Shown: positions 52,981 to 61,105 of the stretch, in pieces
How positions within the stretch are numbered: the stretch's first letter is position 1
How the letters are laid out: each line of letters starts with the position of its first letter
IMG/VR virus record: IMGVR_UViG_3300042892_002840
Location: 33,030-97,029 of that record
From: a virus
Direction: 5' to 3' (one strand)
DNA length: 64,000 nt
The notes under the pieces: model-generated
The model's input: the letters and a program-made list of their open reading frames with translations, nothing else
What the model was told of the DNA's origin: nothing
Database searches by the model: none
Translations under genes and position numbers: made by a program

Positions 52981-53294
52981 TTTCTATTACCTCCAGGCTT
53001 TCCTTCAAGCTCAACTCTAACGCCATAAGACTCTAGTATGTTTTTAACCATCTCTACATACTCTATAACCTGCATCCTAATAGACCCATCATACTGTGCA
53101 AAGTTATCTTCGTACAATCTAATTGCTAAAAATTCTGGATACTTAATTATATCCATTTGTAGGTTATGCGCTGGTTTTTTAAGCTCACGTATTTTAGTTG
53201 CCATTTGTTTGTTATAAAACACTGGCTTATTTGGCTCACCAGTCCACTGATTTATACCATTAGCAAAATGATTTTTGTTCTTATCAATAAACAT
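52977..53294 (-). CDS. Protein of unknown function
   Basis: 105 aa (MFIDKNKNHFANGINQWTGEPN...) with KIRELKKPAHNLQMDIIKYPEFL. It overlaps WhiB by 11 bp and may form a unit with it. Confidence 0.65.
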   Translation of the reverse strand: MFIDKNKNHFANGINQWTGEPNKPVFYNKQMATKIRELKKPAHNLQMDIIKYPEFLAIRLYEDNFAQYDGSIRMQVIEYVEMVKNILESYGVRVELEGKPGGNRK

Positions 53295-53595
53295 GTTTTT
53301 CCTTTATCTGCTTCCAAACATCTTTTGTTTTATGTGCATTTCTTGATTTGTCTGGTAATCCTGCGCTTAAATAAACTCCGCCCCAAACACCGTAATCGCT
53401 ATTAAACTTTCCTTCATCATGACAAATTTTAATTACTGGGCATGACAGACATGCCTGATCAATATTTTTTGCAATATTGATATCGGATTCATATTTATCA
53501 AAAAAGAGATTGGTGTCCATGCCAAGGCATAGAGCAAGGTCATACCAGCTAGCGTTATCTTTATCTATTCCTAGACTATTTAAAATATCTGACAT
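53284..53595 (-). CDS. whiB: WhiB-family transcription factor
   Basis: 103 aa if read from ATG 53595; ATG 53661 and GTG 53700 are in-frame alternatives. C23, C49, C52 and C58 (ALC, CLSCPVIKIC) bind a 4Fe-4S cluster, and GVWGG at 69-73 is the WhiB turn. WhiB proteins pair with the primary sigma factor, a host-typical actinobacterial control device also carried by phages. It may reprogramme host transcription. Confidence 0.9.
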   Translation of the reverse strand: MSDILNSLGIDKDNASWYDLALCLGMDTNLFFDKYESDINIAKNIDQACLSCPVIKICHDEGKFNSDYGVWGGVYLSAGLPDKSRNAHKTKDVWKQIKEKHVY

Positions 53596-53779
53596 ATTTT
53601 TTCGGCAGTTCCCAGATTCCTTCACGGCTGACAGAAATCTTTTCTGCCTTACCCCAAGCATCTTTCCTATACATTCCTTTTTTGTCAGTATAGCCGCCAC
53701 TATCTTTTTTCCAAATTACAAGATCGTAGTTATTCCAAAATGATTCTTGTATATTTGTTTGAGATCTTTTTATAAAAAT
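53576..53779 (-). CDS. Small conserved actinophage protein, ATT start likely
   Basis: 67 aa: FIKRSQTNIQESFWNNYDLVIWKKD...GIWELPKKYVRYFK, a family I recall from other actinophages. Upstream extension runs into tRNA-Leu and cannot be coding. AAGGAG lies 5 bp before ATT 53779, the best start I can find; ATA 53773 and TTG further up are alternatives. It overlaps WhiB by 20 bp. Confidence 0.6.
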   Translation of the reverse strand: MFIKRSQTNIQESFWNNYDLVIWKKDSGGYTDKKGMYRKDAWGKAEKISVSREGIWELPKKYVRYFK

Positions 53780-53829
53780 CTCAACTCCTTGCTCTGTTAA
53801 GTGCAACAAATTGCTTTTACCTTTTCTAG

Positions 53830-53911
53830 TACCCGAAGTCGGAATTGAACCGACATGCTGTGAAGCAACAAATTTTAAGTCTGTCGTGTATACCGATTCC
53901 ACCATTCGGGC
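53830..53911 (-). tRNA. tRNA-Leu (UAA)
   Basis: 82 nt, class II with a long variable arm (TGC/GCA stem). Acceptor GCCCGAA with TTCGGGT; loop CTTAAAA. Confidence 0.88.
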
Positions 53912-53916
53912 ATATG

Positions 53917-53989
53917 CTGGTCCACCAGGTCTCGATCCTGGGACATCCAAATTAACAGTTTGGCGCTCTACCAACTGAGCTATGGACCA
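53917..53989 (-). tRNA. tRNA-Asn (GUU)
   Basis: 73 nt. Acceptor TGGTCCA with TGGACCA (a U-A first pair, unusual), loop CTGTTAA. Five bases from tRNA-Leu; both follow the promoter at 54018. Confidence 0.9.
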
Positions 53990-54017
53990 ATATGCACAAA
54001 ACCACTGTACATATGTA

Positions 54018-54047
54018 ATTATACATTGTGAACAGCGGTTTTGTCAA
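54018..54047 (-). promoter_or_regulatory. Strong promoter for the tRNA/WhiB unit
   Basis: On the minus strand TTGACA (54047-54042), 18 bp, TATAAT (54023-54018). It lies inside an inverted repeat, ACAAAACC...GGTTTTGT (53997-54045). Confidence 0.75.
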
Positions 54048-54050
54048 CGA

Positions 54051-54194
54051 CTATTTCTGTAATATCTTTAAAATATTAATCTTTTTAATTTCATCGTCTA
54101 TATTAAATATGTCATGAATATACTCTGATGCATCCTCTGGATTAAAGGCGTCTACTTCTACCTCAACCTCTAATTTAATGCGATATTTATTCAT
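54051..54194 (-). CDS. 47-aa protein
   Basis: MNKYRIKLEVEVEVDAFNPED then DDEIKKINILKILQK. A short beta-alpha unit. The typical layout of small phage immunoglobulin-fold-less proteins; function unknown. Confidence 0.6.
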   Translation of the reverse strand: MNKYRIKLEVEVEVDAFNPEDASEYIHDIFNIDDEIKKINILKILQK

Positions 54195-54212
54195 GATATA
54201 AGTATATCATTA

Positions 54213-54524
54213 TTAGGCTTTATTTGCATTTGCTTTAGCTGAAATTCTACGATTTTCAACCTCTACATCTGCAACTGTTTGAGCAGACTTATCTACTGTT
54301 GAAAAAGCTGCATTAATTTCATCTACTGTTAGCTTACCATCGTCCATAAATGCACGAGCAAGCTTTTCTACAACTGCTGCTACTGCGGTTAAACCAGCTA
54401 CTGTGATTGCTTTTGCTGTTGAAATTCCAGCAATCGCACCTGCACCGATCACGGCTAATCCGTTTGCTGCAAATACAGCAACTATTCTCATAATTATATT
54501 TTTAATATTTTTTACGCTTTCCAT
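54213..54524 (-). CDS. Holin-like membrane protein with EF-hand-like loop
   Basis: 103 aa. Two hydrophobic stretches (IIMRIVAVFAANGLAVIGAGAI and AKAITVAGLTAVAAVVEKL) and a DDGKLTVDEINAAF segment like an EF-hand loop at about 60-73. Similar in plan to 21480-21719. It lies next to another small membrane protein; together they may be holin and antiholin. Confidence 0.6.
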   Translation of the reverse strand: MESVKNIKNIIMRIVAVFAANGLAVIGAGAIAGISTAKAITVAGLTAVAAVVEKLARAFMDDGKLTVDEINAAFSTVDKSAQTVADVEVENRRISAKANANKA

Positions 54525-54527
54525 TTT

Positions 54528-54707
54528 TTAATCCTCTCTGTTTCTGATCGGACTTGTAATAATCCAAAGAGCAGTGGTAGCTATAATTCCATAGCCAACT
54601 ATAGTCTTTGCACTTCCGTCCAGAACAACCCAAGCAATAAACATACCAAGAAGGGTCCATGCCTGGTCTATCATATCCTTTAAGATATTTTTTACTATTC
54701 TTACCAT
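54528..54707 (-). CDS. Small membrane protein, holin-like
   Basis: 59 aa with two hydrophobic helices (WTLLGMFIAWVVLDG and IVGYGIIATTALWIIT). Its ATG overlaps the end of the gene upstream, with AGGAGG close by. The frame at 54502-54831 is its out-of-phase shadow. Confidence 0.65.
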   Translation of the reverse strand: MVRIVKNILKDMIDQAWTLLGMFIAWVVLDGSAKTIVGYGIIATTALWIITSPIRNRED

Positions 54708-57091
54708 TTTCTTCCTCCTCGTGAACCTGGTGAATTTGCTCCTGAAGAGCCTCCACCAGAACTTCCTCCGCCTCCTGTGCCACTTCCAGTGGCTCCCCCT
54801 GTGGCAACTGCTGCTGCGTTAATTGCTGCACCTGCTGCTACAACTGTAGCAACAACCATATCTGTTGCTTCTTCTCTTTCCTCATCTGACATGTCCGCAC
54901 CTATGCTTCCAAATGCAGCTAGCGCTGCTGCTGGATTTGTAAATAGCTCTTCTACTAATGCTCCTGGATCTTGTAGTAATTCTACTTGAGCAGCGACTGC
55001 TGCAGTAATTACAACAGCATTTCCATTTTCATCAGTACGAACATCTACTGGAGTTGCAGCTGGCAAATCAGAATATGATACGCCTGCTGCTTTTATATCT
55101 GCAGAAGAAACTGTTTCTCCAGGCTTAATAGATTCAAGAAGTTTTTCTACAACAATTTCCTTTTGCTCTTCAGTTAGCTTACCTTCTTCGGCTGCTTTCT
55201 TTAATTCTTCTGCTTCCGACTTTGCCGCTTCTAATTCTGCAGCTTTTGCTTCAGCTTTTGCTTTTGCATCTGCCGCTTCTTGTGCTTTAGCTTCCGCTTC
55301 TGCTTTAGCATTTGCTTCTTCTTGAGCCTTTGCTTCTGCTTCAGCCTTAGCATCTGCCTCTGCTTGTGCTGCCGCTTCAGCCTCTGCCTCTAACCTATCC
55401 GCTTCCGCTTTTGCATCTGCTTCAGCTTGTTCTTTAGCTTCTTGTTCTGCTTTCGCTGCTGCTTCTTCTGCTGCTATACGATCAGCCTCTGCTTTAGCAG
55501 CGGCTTCCTCTGCGGCTACACGGTCTGCTTCAGCTTTAGCAGCGGCTTCCTCTGCGGCTTTAGCTTCTGCTTCTGCCTTTGCTGCAGCTTCCGCTGCTGC
55601 TTTGGCGGCTGCTTCTGCTGCTGCTGCTTGTGCAGCTGCTCTTTGTGCTGCAGCTTCCGCTGCTGCTGCTTCTTGTGCTGCTTGTGCTGCTGCAGCCTCT
55701 GCTGCGGCATTTGCAGCGGCTTGTGCTGCTGCTTGTTGCTCTGCATAATAATTAACTGTAACCTGTGCTGCATTTGTCATTGCAGTTACTGCTTCATTTA
55801 CCTTTGTTGTTGCTGTATTAGCAAGGGTGTCTGCTGTTTGAACTGTTACTGTAGCAGTTTCTGTAAGCTGATTCAGTGTAGCAACTTCTGCTGCTTTGAT
55901 CTCTGTTTTATCTACAACTACTGCTTCTGCTGCAGTCTTTTGTGTAGTAAGAGTATTAAGCACTGCAGTGTCTGTATTAAGAGTTGTTTGTGCTGCATTA
56001 ACAGCTGCAACCAGCTCTGGATCCTTTGTTACTATTGTAGTTGCAAATGCTGTTTGATTTGGAGTAGTAAAATATCCGCTTCCATCCTGTTTCATGATTA
56101 ACCAGCCAAGTATAACTTGTGATCCACCACCATTTTCATAATACCAAATAGTAAAGTCCTGCTGCTTGTCTGTAGTTGTATTATAAGTTGGAGAGTATTG
56201 ACTCCATCCTCCGCCTTTATCAATCCACTCATTTATTGCAAGTTGTCCGTCAACATACATCTTTGCCCCATCGTCAGAATGGATTGCATATTTTACCGTT
56301 ACTGCTTCTTCTGGAACAGTAATAGTTCCTTCAAATTTTACAATTACATTGTCTACCCGCCCAGAATTAAATACCTGTCCGCTCCCAAATTGGTGAGCGA
56401 TGTAAGGAACTGTTGTGGTTGAAAGTGGTGTTGCATTTTCTGCTGGAAGCGGAGGCTGCTGTCCACCAGGAGATGCATATGTTGTTACTTCAATTCCATT
56501 AGTTGTAGTTTCTACGGCTGAAGCATCTGCAGCAGCCTGGGCTGCAGCAAGGCTCGTGGTGTCTATAGCAACTACAGCAGTTTGAGATTCAACTTGTTGT
56601 GTTACTGTATTCAAATTTGCTTGAGCATTGTTTAAATTTGTTGTTGCTGTGGCAACTACTGCAGTTTGTGATTCAACCGCTACTTGGGCTGTTGCTGCAA
56701 TTGTGACTGCTGTCTCAGCAGACTGTATTGCAGTATTAGCCTCTTGAACCTTAACTGTTGCTGATTCAACTGCTGCTTTAATTGGCTCTTGAGTTGTAGC
56801 AATTTGAGTAGCAGTCTGAGTATCTGTATTTGGCACATTTGCTTGAATTGTTGATATGATCGCATTGCCTTGTGTCTGTGCTGCTGCTTGTAATGTATCT
56901 GCTGCCGCTTCCACTTTATCTGCAACTATCTCAACTGTAACAGGAGTGGTTGCTGTTGCGGTGTCTGAAGATGGATTAGCTGGTGTTACTTGAACTGTAA
57001 CTTCATCAGCACTTGCTACGCTAGGTCCAAAAAGAAAGAGCCAGCCGATTATAAAAAGGCTGGTTAAAAAATACTGTAACTTTCTAGTCAA
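54701..57091 (-). CDS. Large secreted PA14-domain, Ala-rich coiled-coil protein
   Basis: 796 aa, start TTG 57091 with AGGAG 8 bp upstream. A signal peptide (FLTSLFIIGWLFLFGPSVASA) is followed by Thr/Ala repeats, a PA14-like domain at about 215-345 (KYAIHSDDGAKMYVDGQL, DFTIWYYENGGG), a very long Ala/Glu/Lys coiled-coil (about 450-650) and a Gly/Ser-rich end. PA14 domains often bind carbohydrate. It may be an exported adhesin or a tape-like host-surface factor; its role is unknown. Confidence 0.75.
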   Translation of the reverse strand: MTRKLQYFLTSLFIIGWLFLFGPSVASADEVTVQVTPANPSSDTATATTPVTVEIVADKVEAAADTLQAAAQTQGNAIISTIQANVPNTDTQTATQIATTQEPIKAAVESATVKVQEANTAIQSAETAVTIAATAQVAVESQTAVVATATTNLNNAQANLNTVTQQVESQTAVVAIDTTSLAAAQAAADASAVETTTNGIEVTTYASPGGQQPPLPAENATPLSTTTVPYIAHQFGSGQVFNSGRVDNVIVKFEGTITVPEEAVTVKYAIHSDDGAKMYVDGQLAINEWIDKGGGWSQYSPTYNTTTDKQQDFTIWYYENGGGSQVILGWLIMKQDGSGYFTTPNQTAFATTIVTKDPELVAAVNAAQTTLNTDTAVLNTLTTQKTAAEAVVVDKTEIKAAEVATLNQLTETATVTVQTADTLANTATTKVNEAVTAMTNAAQVTVNYYAEQQAAAQAAANAAAEAAAAQAAQEAAAAEAAAQRAAAQAAAAEAAAKAAAEAAAKAEAEAKAAEEAAAKAEADRVAAEEAAAKAEADRIAAEEAAAKAEQEAKEQAEADAKAEADRLEAEAEAAAQAEADAKAEAEAKAQEEANAKAEAEAKAQEAADAKAKAEAKAAELEAAKSEAEELKKAAEEGKLTEEQKEIVVEKLLESIKPGETVSSADIKAAGVSYSDLPAATPVDVRTDENGNAVVITAAVAAQVELLQDPGALVEELFTNPAAALAAFGSIGADMSDEEREEATDMVVATVVAAGAAINAAAVATGGATGSGTGGGGSSGGGSSGANSPGSRGGRKW

Positions 57092-57158
57092 CTAGGTATC
57101 TCCTAAGTAATGCAATATTTTTGCTTACTTAGTAATTATAGCAGAATGTTAGTTTAAA

Positions 57159-57341
57159 CTACTTAGGATTATCTGTTTTATAAAAGCCATTACCCTTAAA
57201 CTGAACTCCAGTCGGAGTGTAGTGTCTTTGCATATCCTTACCACAATCATCGCATGTCTGGTTCGGCTGATAATCTTTTATTGACATAGTGACTGGGACA
57301 ACCTTGTCGTTACATTCACACTTGTATTCGTATACTGGCAT
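57159..57341 (-). CDS. FmdB-like zinc-ribbon protein
   Basis: 60 aa: MPVYEYKCECNDK...CDDCGKDMQRHY, the FmdB/CxxC_CxxC_SSSS pattern of small regulatory ribbons. One zinc. Confidence 0.85.
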   Translation of the reverse strand: MPVYEYKCECNDKVVPVTMSIKDYQPNQTCDDCGKDMQRHYTPTGVQFKGNGFYKTDNPK

Positions 57342-57395
57342 TTTAATCTTTCTGTTATAGTGAGCAGTTTAAGGACATGCTCAGGTCTCATTTTG

Positions 57396-57812
57396 TTACT
57401 TGATCTTTAGAATTTTAGGCTGTTTTTCCTTTGGAATGTTTCTTACTACATTAATGTGTAGCATTCCATCCTTTAGCTCAACATTAGAAACTTCCATATA
57501 TTCACTAAGTTCAAAGATTCTTGTAAACTTACGTGCAGCTATTCCTTTATGGACAACTTCTGCATCTAATATCTCTTTGATTTCACCCGTAATCCATAGA
57601 CTTCCGTCCTCAATAGATACAGTTAGATCATCTTTTGTGAATCCCGCAACTGCCAGTGACAGCTGATAGTTATCTTCATCAAGCTTTAGCAAATCATACG
57701 GCGGAAACGCTGTATTGTTTACCTTACTTAAACTATTAAAACGTTCCAACTCTCGGTTGAAACCAATAAAAAATGGATCCTTGAAAAGATCCATGGCGAA
57801 ATTTGTTACCAT
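57396..57812 (-). CDS. Small heat-shock protein (Hsp20/IbpA-like)
   Basis: 138 aa. The alpha-crystallin domain spans about 40-130 (NYQLSLAVAGFTKDDLTVSI, LWITGEI, GIAARKFTRIFEL, DGMLHINV) followed by PKEKQPKILKIK in place of the IxI tail. It would keep phage or host proteins soluble. AGGAG precedes the ATG. Confidence 0.93.
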   Translation of the reverse strand: MVTNFAMDLFKDPFFIGFNRELERFNSLSKVNNTAFPPYDLLKLDEDNYQLSLAVAGFTKDDLTVSIEDGSLWITGEIKEILDAEVVHKGIAARKFTRIFELSEYMEVSNVELKDGMLHINVVRNIPKEKQPKILKIK

Positions 57813-57884
57813 TTTATGCTCCTTTTAAGCGAGTTAAATTAGTACCCCCTAGCGGCAGGTACTACTATATTGTACAATAGAAGT

Positions 57885-58472
57885 ATGGAAAAAGTCAATG
57901 TAGATAAATATGTAATTATGATTAAAGACATAATTGATCAAGACGAAGCAGACTTCTTAATCAATATGGCTAAAGGTGCCTCTGATGAAGAGTGGGATGC
58001 ATACAGGAAAAGCCTTGGTAAAGATGCTGACTATGTAAATGCCGCCTATGGTGACTGGACAAAGCAGATGCTATGGCTTGAGCTAAATCCCAGCCTATTT
58101 GAAAAAGCAAAAGATCTTGTACAGTCTATCAACAGAAGATGCATTCATCTAATAAATGATCATTATCAAACTGATTATATTCTAGATCCACTTTATAACA
58201 TCTACAAGTTTAGAGAAGGAGATTTTATGAAAGAGCACCATGATTCAGGTCTATCTTCAGATATTAAGCTGGGAGTTGTATTATACTTAAACGATGATTT
58301 TGATGGTGGGGAAATATACTATCCAAAAGCTAACTTAGAAATAAAGCCAGTTGCGAGATCCTTAGTGGTTCACCCTGCTGGAATGATATATAGACATGGA
58401 GTTAAAGCAGTAAGTAATGGTGAAAGATTTAGTTTGGCTGGATTTGCAAGAATAAATCATTCCCAATCGTAA
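57885..58472 (+). CDS. 2OG-Fe(II) dioxygenase
   Basis: 195 aa from ATG 57885, six bases after TACAAT (57873-57878), so probably leaderless; TTG 57870 is an alternative. HxD is H118-H119-D120 (KEHHD), distal H171 and R181. YLNDDFDGGE lies at 134-143. It is one of the two dioxygenases on the plus strand and is convergent with the JmjC-like gene (16-bp overlap). An AGTACC...GGTACT inverted repeat at 57840-57862 may be an operator. Confidence 0.88.
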   Translation: MEKVNVDKYVIMIKDIIDQDEADFLINMAKGASDEEWDAYRKSLGKDADYVNAAYGDWTKQMLWLELNPSLFEKAKDLVQSINRRCIHLINDHYQTDYILDPLYNIYKFREGDFMKEHHDSGLSSDIKLGVVLYLNDDFDGGEIYYPKANLEIKPVARSLVVHPAGMIYRHGVKAVSNGERFSLAGFARINHSQS

Positions 58473-59128
58473 TTGTCTGGCATTACAAATGGCCTCTTTA
58501 AATGCTTACCTGTTTCATTTAGCTCTTTAGGTCTATAAATACTGTCTTCGCTATCTTTAAACTGATAAGACAAAACGATTCCCGCCCTTGGACCACTGTA
58601 GTTTACGGCATGCTGTACCCCAGTAGGAATAACTATGACATCTCCAGGCTCCATTTTATAAACTTGAGATGGAGATTCATCGGAGGAGTTTGTTCTTGTC
58701 TCCCAAACTGTAGTACCCTGACACTGCCAGTGTACGTTGACCCAATCATCTGCGTGTGTCGGCACATTAGGCTCTCCAGAAGAAAAGTTTATAAATGAGG
58801 TTCCTCCCCATGCATTTTCTTCATAGACTATGTCAAAAAAGTTTTTAAAGTTAAAAACTTCTGGAAAGAAATTTTTTGCCTTATTGGGTTCGTTGATAAC
58901 ATCACGAGTTTGATAATAGAAGTTATGCTTTCTTAGCACTCCATTAAAAACTGTATACTTTGGATCTGAGTTCATAAGCTTAATCTCTGGACCTTTATTT
59001 AGCTGGTAGTCCATATGATTTAAAAATTGATCCCATGATGGAACTGAGCAAAAAAGACCTTTAAAGAATGCTGGTGTTTTATTTTCAGTAGCATCCTCTA
59101 TGATCTTTTTTGCTTCAGTTAACTTCAT
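58457..59128 (-). CDS. JmjC/cupin-like 2OG oxygenase
   Basis: 223 aa, paralogue of 46873-47481. HAD at 125-127, distal H173 (IPTGVQHAVNYSGPRAG), WQC and TxWE between the strands. PGDVIVIPTGVQH fits the JmjC/cupin_8 distal strand. It differs from the P4H-type genes and may act on other substrates. Confidence 0.82.
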   Translation of the reverse strand: MKLTEAKKIIEDATENKTPAFFKGLFCSVPSWDQFLNHMDYQLNKGPEIKLMNSDPKYTVFNGVLRKHNFYYQTRDVINEPNKAKNFFPEVFNFKNFFDIVYEENAWGGTSFINFSSGEPNVPTHADDWVNVHWQCQGTTVWETRTNSSDESPSQVYKMEPGDVIVIPTGVQHAVNYSGPRAGIVLSYQFKDSEDSIYRPKELNETGKHLKRPFVMPDNYDWE

Positions 59129-59530
59129 CTACTTCTTAGCCCTAATCTTAGCCAATGCATTAAAATCTTTAACTTTGGTATCCCCTAGGTATCCCCAAGC
59201 GTATCCCTCGTCTATCATCTTTTGATTGATTGATTTGTCTGAACCATCCAAGAAGACCCAACCTAAGATTCGGCCATATTTTTCTGAGCTATCCATTTTT
59301 TCAGTCTTTATGACAACTGATTTAGCATTATCTATTGCATGCTTAAGATAAGCTTTTGATTCTAGACCCAGAGCTTTTTCCATCTTATCGGAAGTTCTAG
59401 ACTCTGGAGTATCAATTCCAGCAAGTCTTACTCTTGAGCTGAATGATATGTCGAAGCCTAAGTCTATGTCAACATCAATAGTATCTCCGTCAACAACCTT
59501 ACTTACCTTCTTTACATAGTACTCGAACAT
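59129..59530 (-). CDS. Thermonuclease-like (SNase) nuclease
   Basis: 133 aa with VVDGDTIDV, VRLAGIDTPESR (R35, E43) and YGRILGWVF (R87), the catalytic Arg-Glu-Arg set of staphylococcal-type nucleases. No signal peptide, so it would act inside the cell, for example on host DNA or RNA. 1-bp overlap with the endolysin gene. Confidence 0.92.
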   Translation of the reverse strand: MFEYYVKKVSKVVDGDTIDVDIDLGFDISFSSRVRLAGIDTPESRTSDKMEKALGLESKAYLKHAIDNAKSVVIKTEKMDSSEKYGRILGWVFLDGSDKSINQKMIDEGYAWGYLGDTKVKDFNALAKIRAKK

Positions 59531-60129
59531 TACTTGTCCTTTTTAACCGCTGCCTTTTTAGCTGGAGCAGCTTTTTTTGCCACTGGCTTATCAGCTTTTG
59601 GCTTAACTGCCTGACCAAAAGCTGGTCTTCCAAATCCTACAATGAAAACTGGCTGGCTCTTACGAAGCTTTGACCCATTCTTCTTTTTGTATGCACGATT
59701 CTTAAGGCAAGCTTCTCCGCCATTGCGTTGATCTCCCTTTTTATCCGCTGAAGTATTTCCTTCTGCAACATCGACTGTTCCATCGGCATTAACTGCAACA
59801 ACAATTCCTACATGAGAAATTCTATCGACGCCATCATTTGGAAAATCAAAATAACAAATATCTCCAACAGCTGGTGATGCTGTTTCTACTGGCTGCCATG
59901 TTCCTGCCTTTATAAATGCCTGTGCTCCAGCTGGTGTATATACTGTATTTGGAACCTTTACGCCTGCCTCATTTGCACACCACATAACAAAGCTTCCGCA
60001 CCATGGCTGAAAGTTTGATTTTGTAAACTTACCATACTTTGTTTCGTTATCCTTTGGACCTTCGATGTATCCAATTTCTGCTAATGCTACTTCTACCAAT
60101 CTTGCTGCTGATCCTTGTACTGCTGTCAT
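59530..60129 (-). CDS. CHAP-domain endolysin
   Basis: 199 aa. C44 (WCGSFVMW) and H106 (ISHVGIV) form the catalytic pair, with the DICYFDF strand typical of CHAP peptidases that cut peptidoglycan peptides. A Lys/Ala/Pro-rich tail (VAKKAAPAKKAAVKKDK) replaces a wall-binding domain. AGGGAG precedes the ATG. Confidence 0.9.
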   Translation of the reverse strand: MTAVQGSAARLVEVALAEIGYIEGPKDNETKYGKFTKSNFQPWCGSFVMWCANEAGVKVPNTVYTPAGAQAFIKAGTWQPVETASPAVGDICYFDFPNDGVDRISHVGIVVAVNADGTVDVAEGNTSADKKGDQRNGGEACLKNRAYKKKNGSKLRKSQPVFIVGFGRPAFGQAVKPKADKPVAKKAAPAKKAAVKKDK

Positions 60130-60140
60130 TTTTTCTCCCT

Positions 60141-60815
60141 TTATCTGTTTAAATTATTTACATGCATTATAGAAAGGCTCTCTACGTTAACATGTTTTGG
60201 AACCATTATTGACCATCTTATGGCCTCTGCTACATCTTCTGCCTCTAAAGAGTTTCCAGCGTCTCTGTCACCTCTGCTGTTAATATTGCCTGGAGCTATC
60301 TCAGTCACTCTTATATTGTGTTGAAACAGCTCAAGTCGTAATATTTTAGCTAGGGCTACTTCTGCATGCTTTGCTACAGTATAACTGCTTCCTCCACGAT
60401 AAACATCTTTGCCTGCCATTGATGTAATAAGAACTACATTTCCTCCACCATTTTCTACCATGATAGGGGCAATAACTTTTGTGACATGTGCTGTTCCCGT
60501 TACATTTAAGTCAAAAGATTTTTTCCAATTTTCAATATCATCATCAAGGATGCTATTTGGAAGATTAAATCCTCCTCCTGCATTATTAATCAAAGCAACA
60601 ATATTTTTGCCAAGCATGGATCTTCCAAAAGATTCAACTTGATCTTTTTTTGTAATGTCAACTTCATAAACCTGAATGTCTTCGCTAGCAATTTTATTTA
60701 GCTCTTCGATATTTCTTGCAATTGCAACAACATTAAAACCACTTGAAGCAAGCAATTGTGCAGTTGCTTTCCCTACTCCAAAGGAGGCGCCTGTGACTAC
60801 TACTGTTTCTTTCAT
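60141..60815 (-). CDS. Short-chain dehydrogenase/reductase
   Basis: 224 aa. NAD(P)-binding TGASFGVGKA at 8-17, NNAGGGF, and the active-site S-x13-YTVAK. The catalytic Asn appears in LNVTG. The substrate is unknown. 31 bp upstream of the endolysin start codon. A rare gene in phages. Confidence 0.92.
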   Translation of the reverse strand: MKETVVVTGASFGVGKATAQLLASSGFNVVAIARNIEELNKIASEDIQVYEVDITKKDQVESFGRSMLGKNIVALINNAGGGFNLPNSILDDDIENWKKSFDLNVTGTAHVTKVIAPIMVENGGGNVVLITSMAGKDVYRGGSSYTVAKHAEVALAKILRLELFQHNIRVTEIAPGNINSRGDRDAGNSLEAEDVAEAIRWSIMVPKHVNVESLSIMHVNNLNR

Positions 60816-60897
60816 TATTCTCTATCCTGTAAAATGATATAGGCTGGATATTTGTCCAACCTTTGCTATTAATCCTAGTATACCATTTTTTATTTTG

Positions 60898-60970
60898 TGT
60901 CCCCAGATGGTCTCGAACCATCGACCCGCAGATTAAAAGTCTGCTGCTCTACCAACTGAGCTATAGGAAC
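60898..60970 (-). tRNA. tRNA-Lys (UUU)
   Basis: 73 nt. Acceptor GTTCCTA with TGGGGAC (two G-U pairs), anticodon stem GCAGA/TCTGC, loop CTTTTAA. Confidence 0.9.
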
Positions 60971-60975
60971 AAGTG

Positions 60976-61014
60976 ATTAATGGGTCTACGAGCAGACTAA
61001 CCCATTAATCTAAT
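60976..61014. repeat. Perfect inverted repeat
   Basis: ATTAATGGGT...(A)CCCATTAAT with an inner TCTGC/GCAGA-like pair, just upstream of tRNA-Lys. A processing or transcription-stop hairpin. Confidence 0.55.
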
Positions 61015-61104
61015 ACGGTGAGGATTTACTATCGCCCGTTGTCCTCCAGTTGTCCCCGTCGGGAGTCAGCCTAACTTGCCTGCCACGCAACCTTCGTATT
61101 AATT
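61014..61104 (-). ncRNA. Structured spacer RNA A
   Basis: Closed by AATACG/CGTATT with AAGG/CCTC next to it, and containing TCCC-GACG-GGGA and GTTG/CAAC hairpins. No reading frame. It shares GGGG(A)CAACT(A)GGAG with the spacer at 62396-62475. Confidence 0.5.
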
Positions 61105-61105
61105 C

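Noticed and set aside
53576-53974. A 132-codon minus-strand frame
   Set aside because: Its first half is translated tRNA-Asn and tRNA-Leu sequence. Only the part from about 53779 looks like a real protein.
55427-56101. A long Cys-rich plus-strand frame
   Set aside because: It is the antisense of the Ala-rich coiled-coil coding region; Cys-rich composition follows from GCT/GCA codons read backwards.
60976-61014. Attachment site for integration
   Set aside because: The inverted repeat lies near a tRNA, but no integrase gene is in the window and no direct repeat of a tRNA end was seen.
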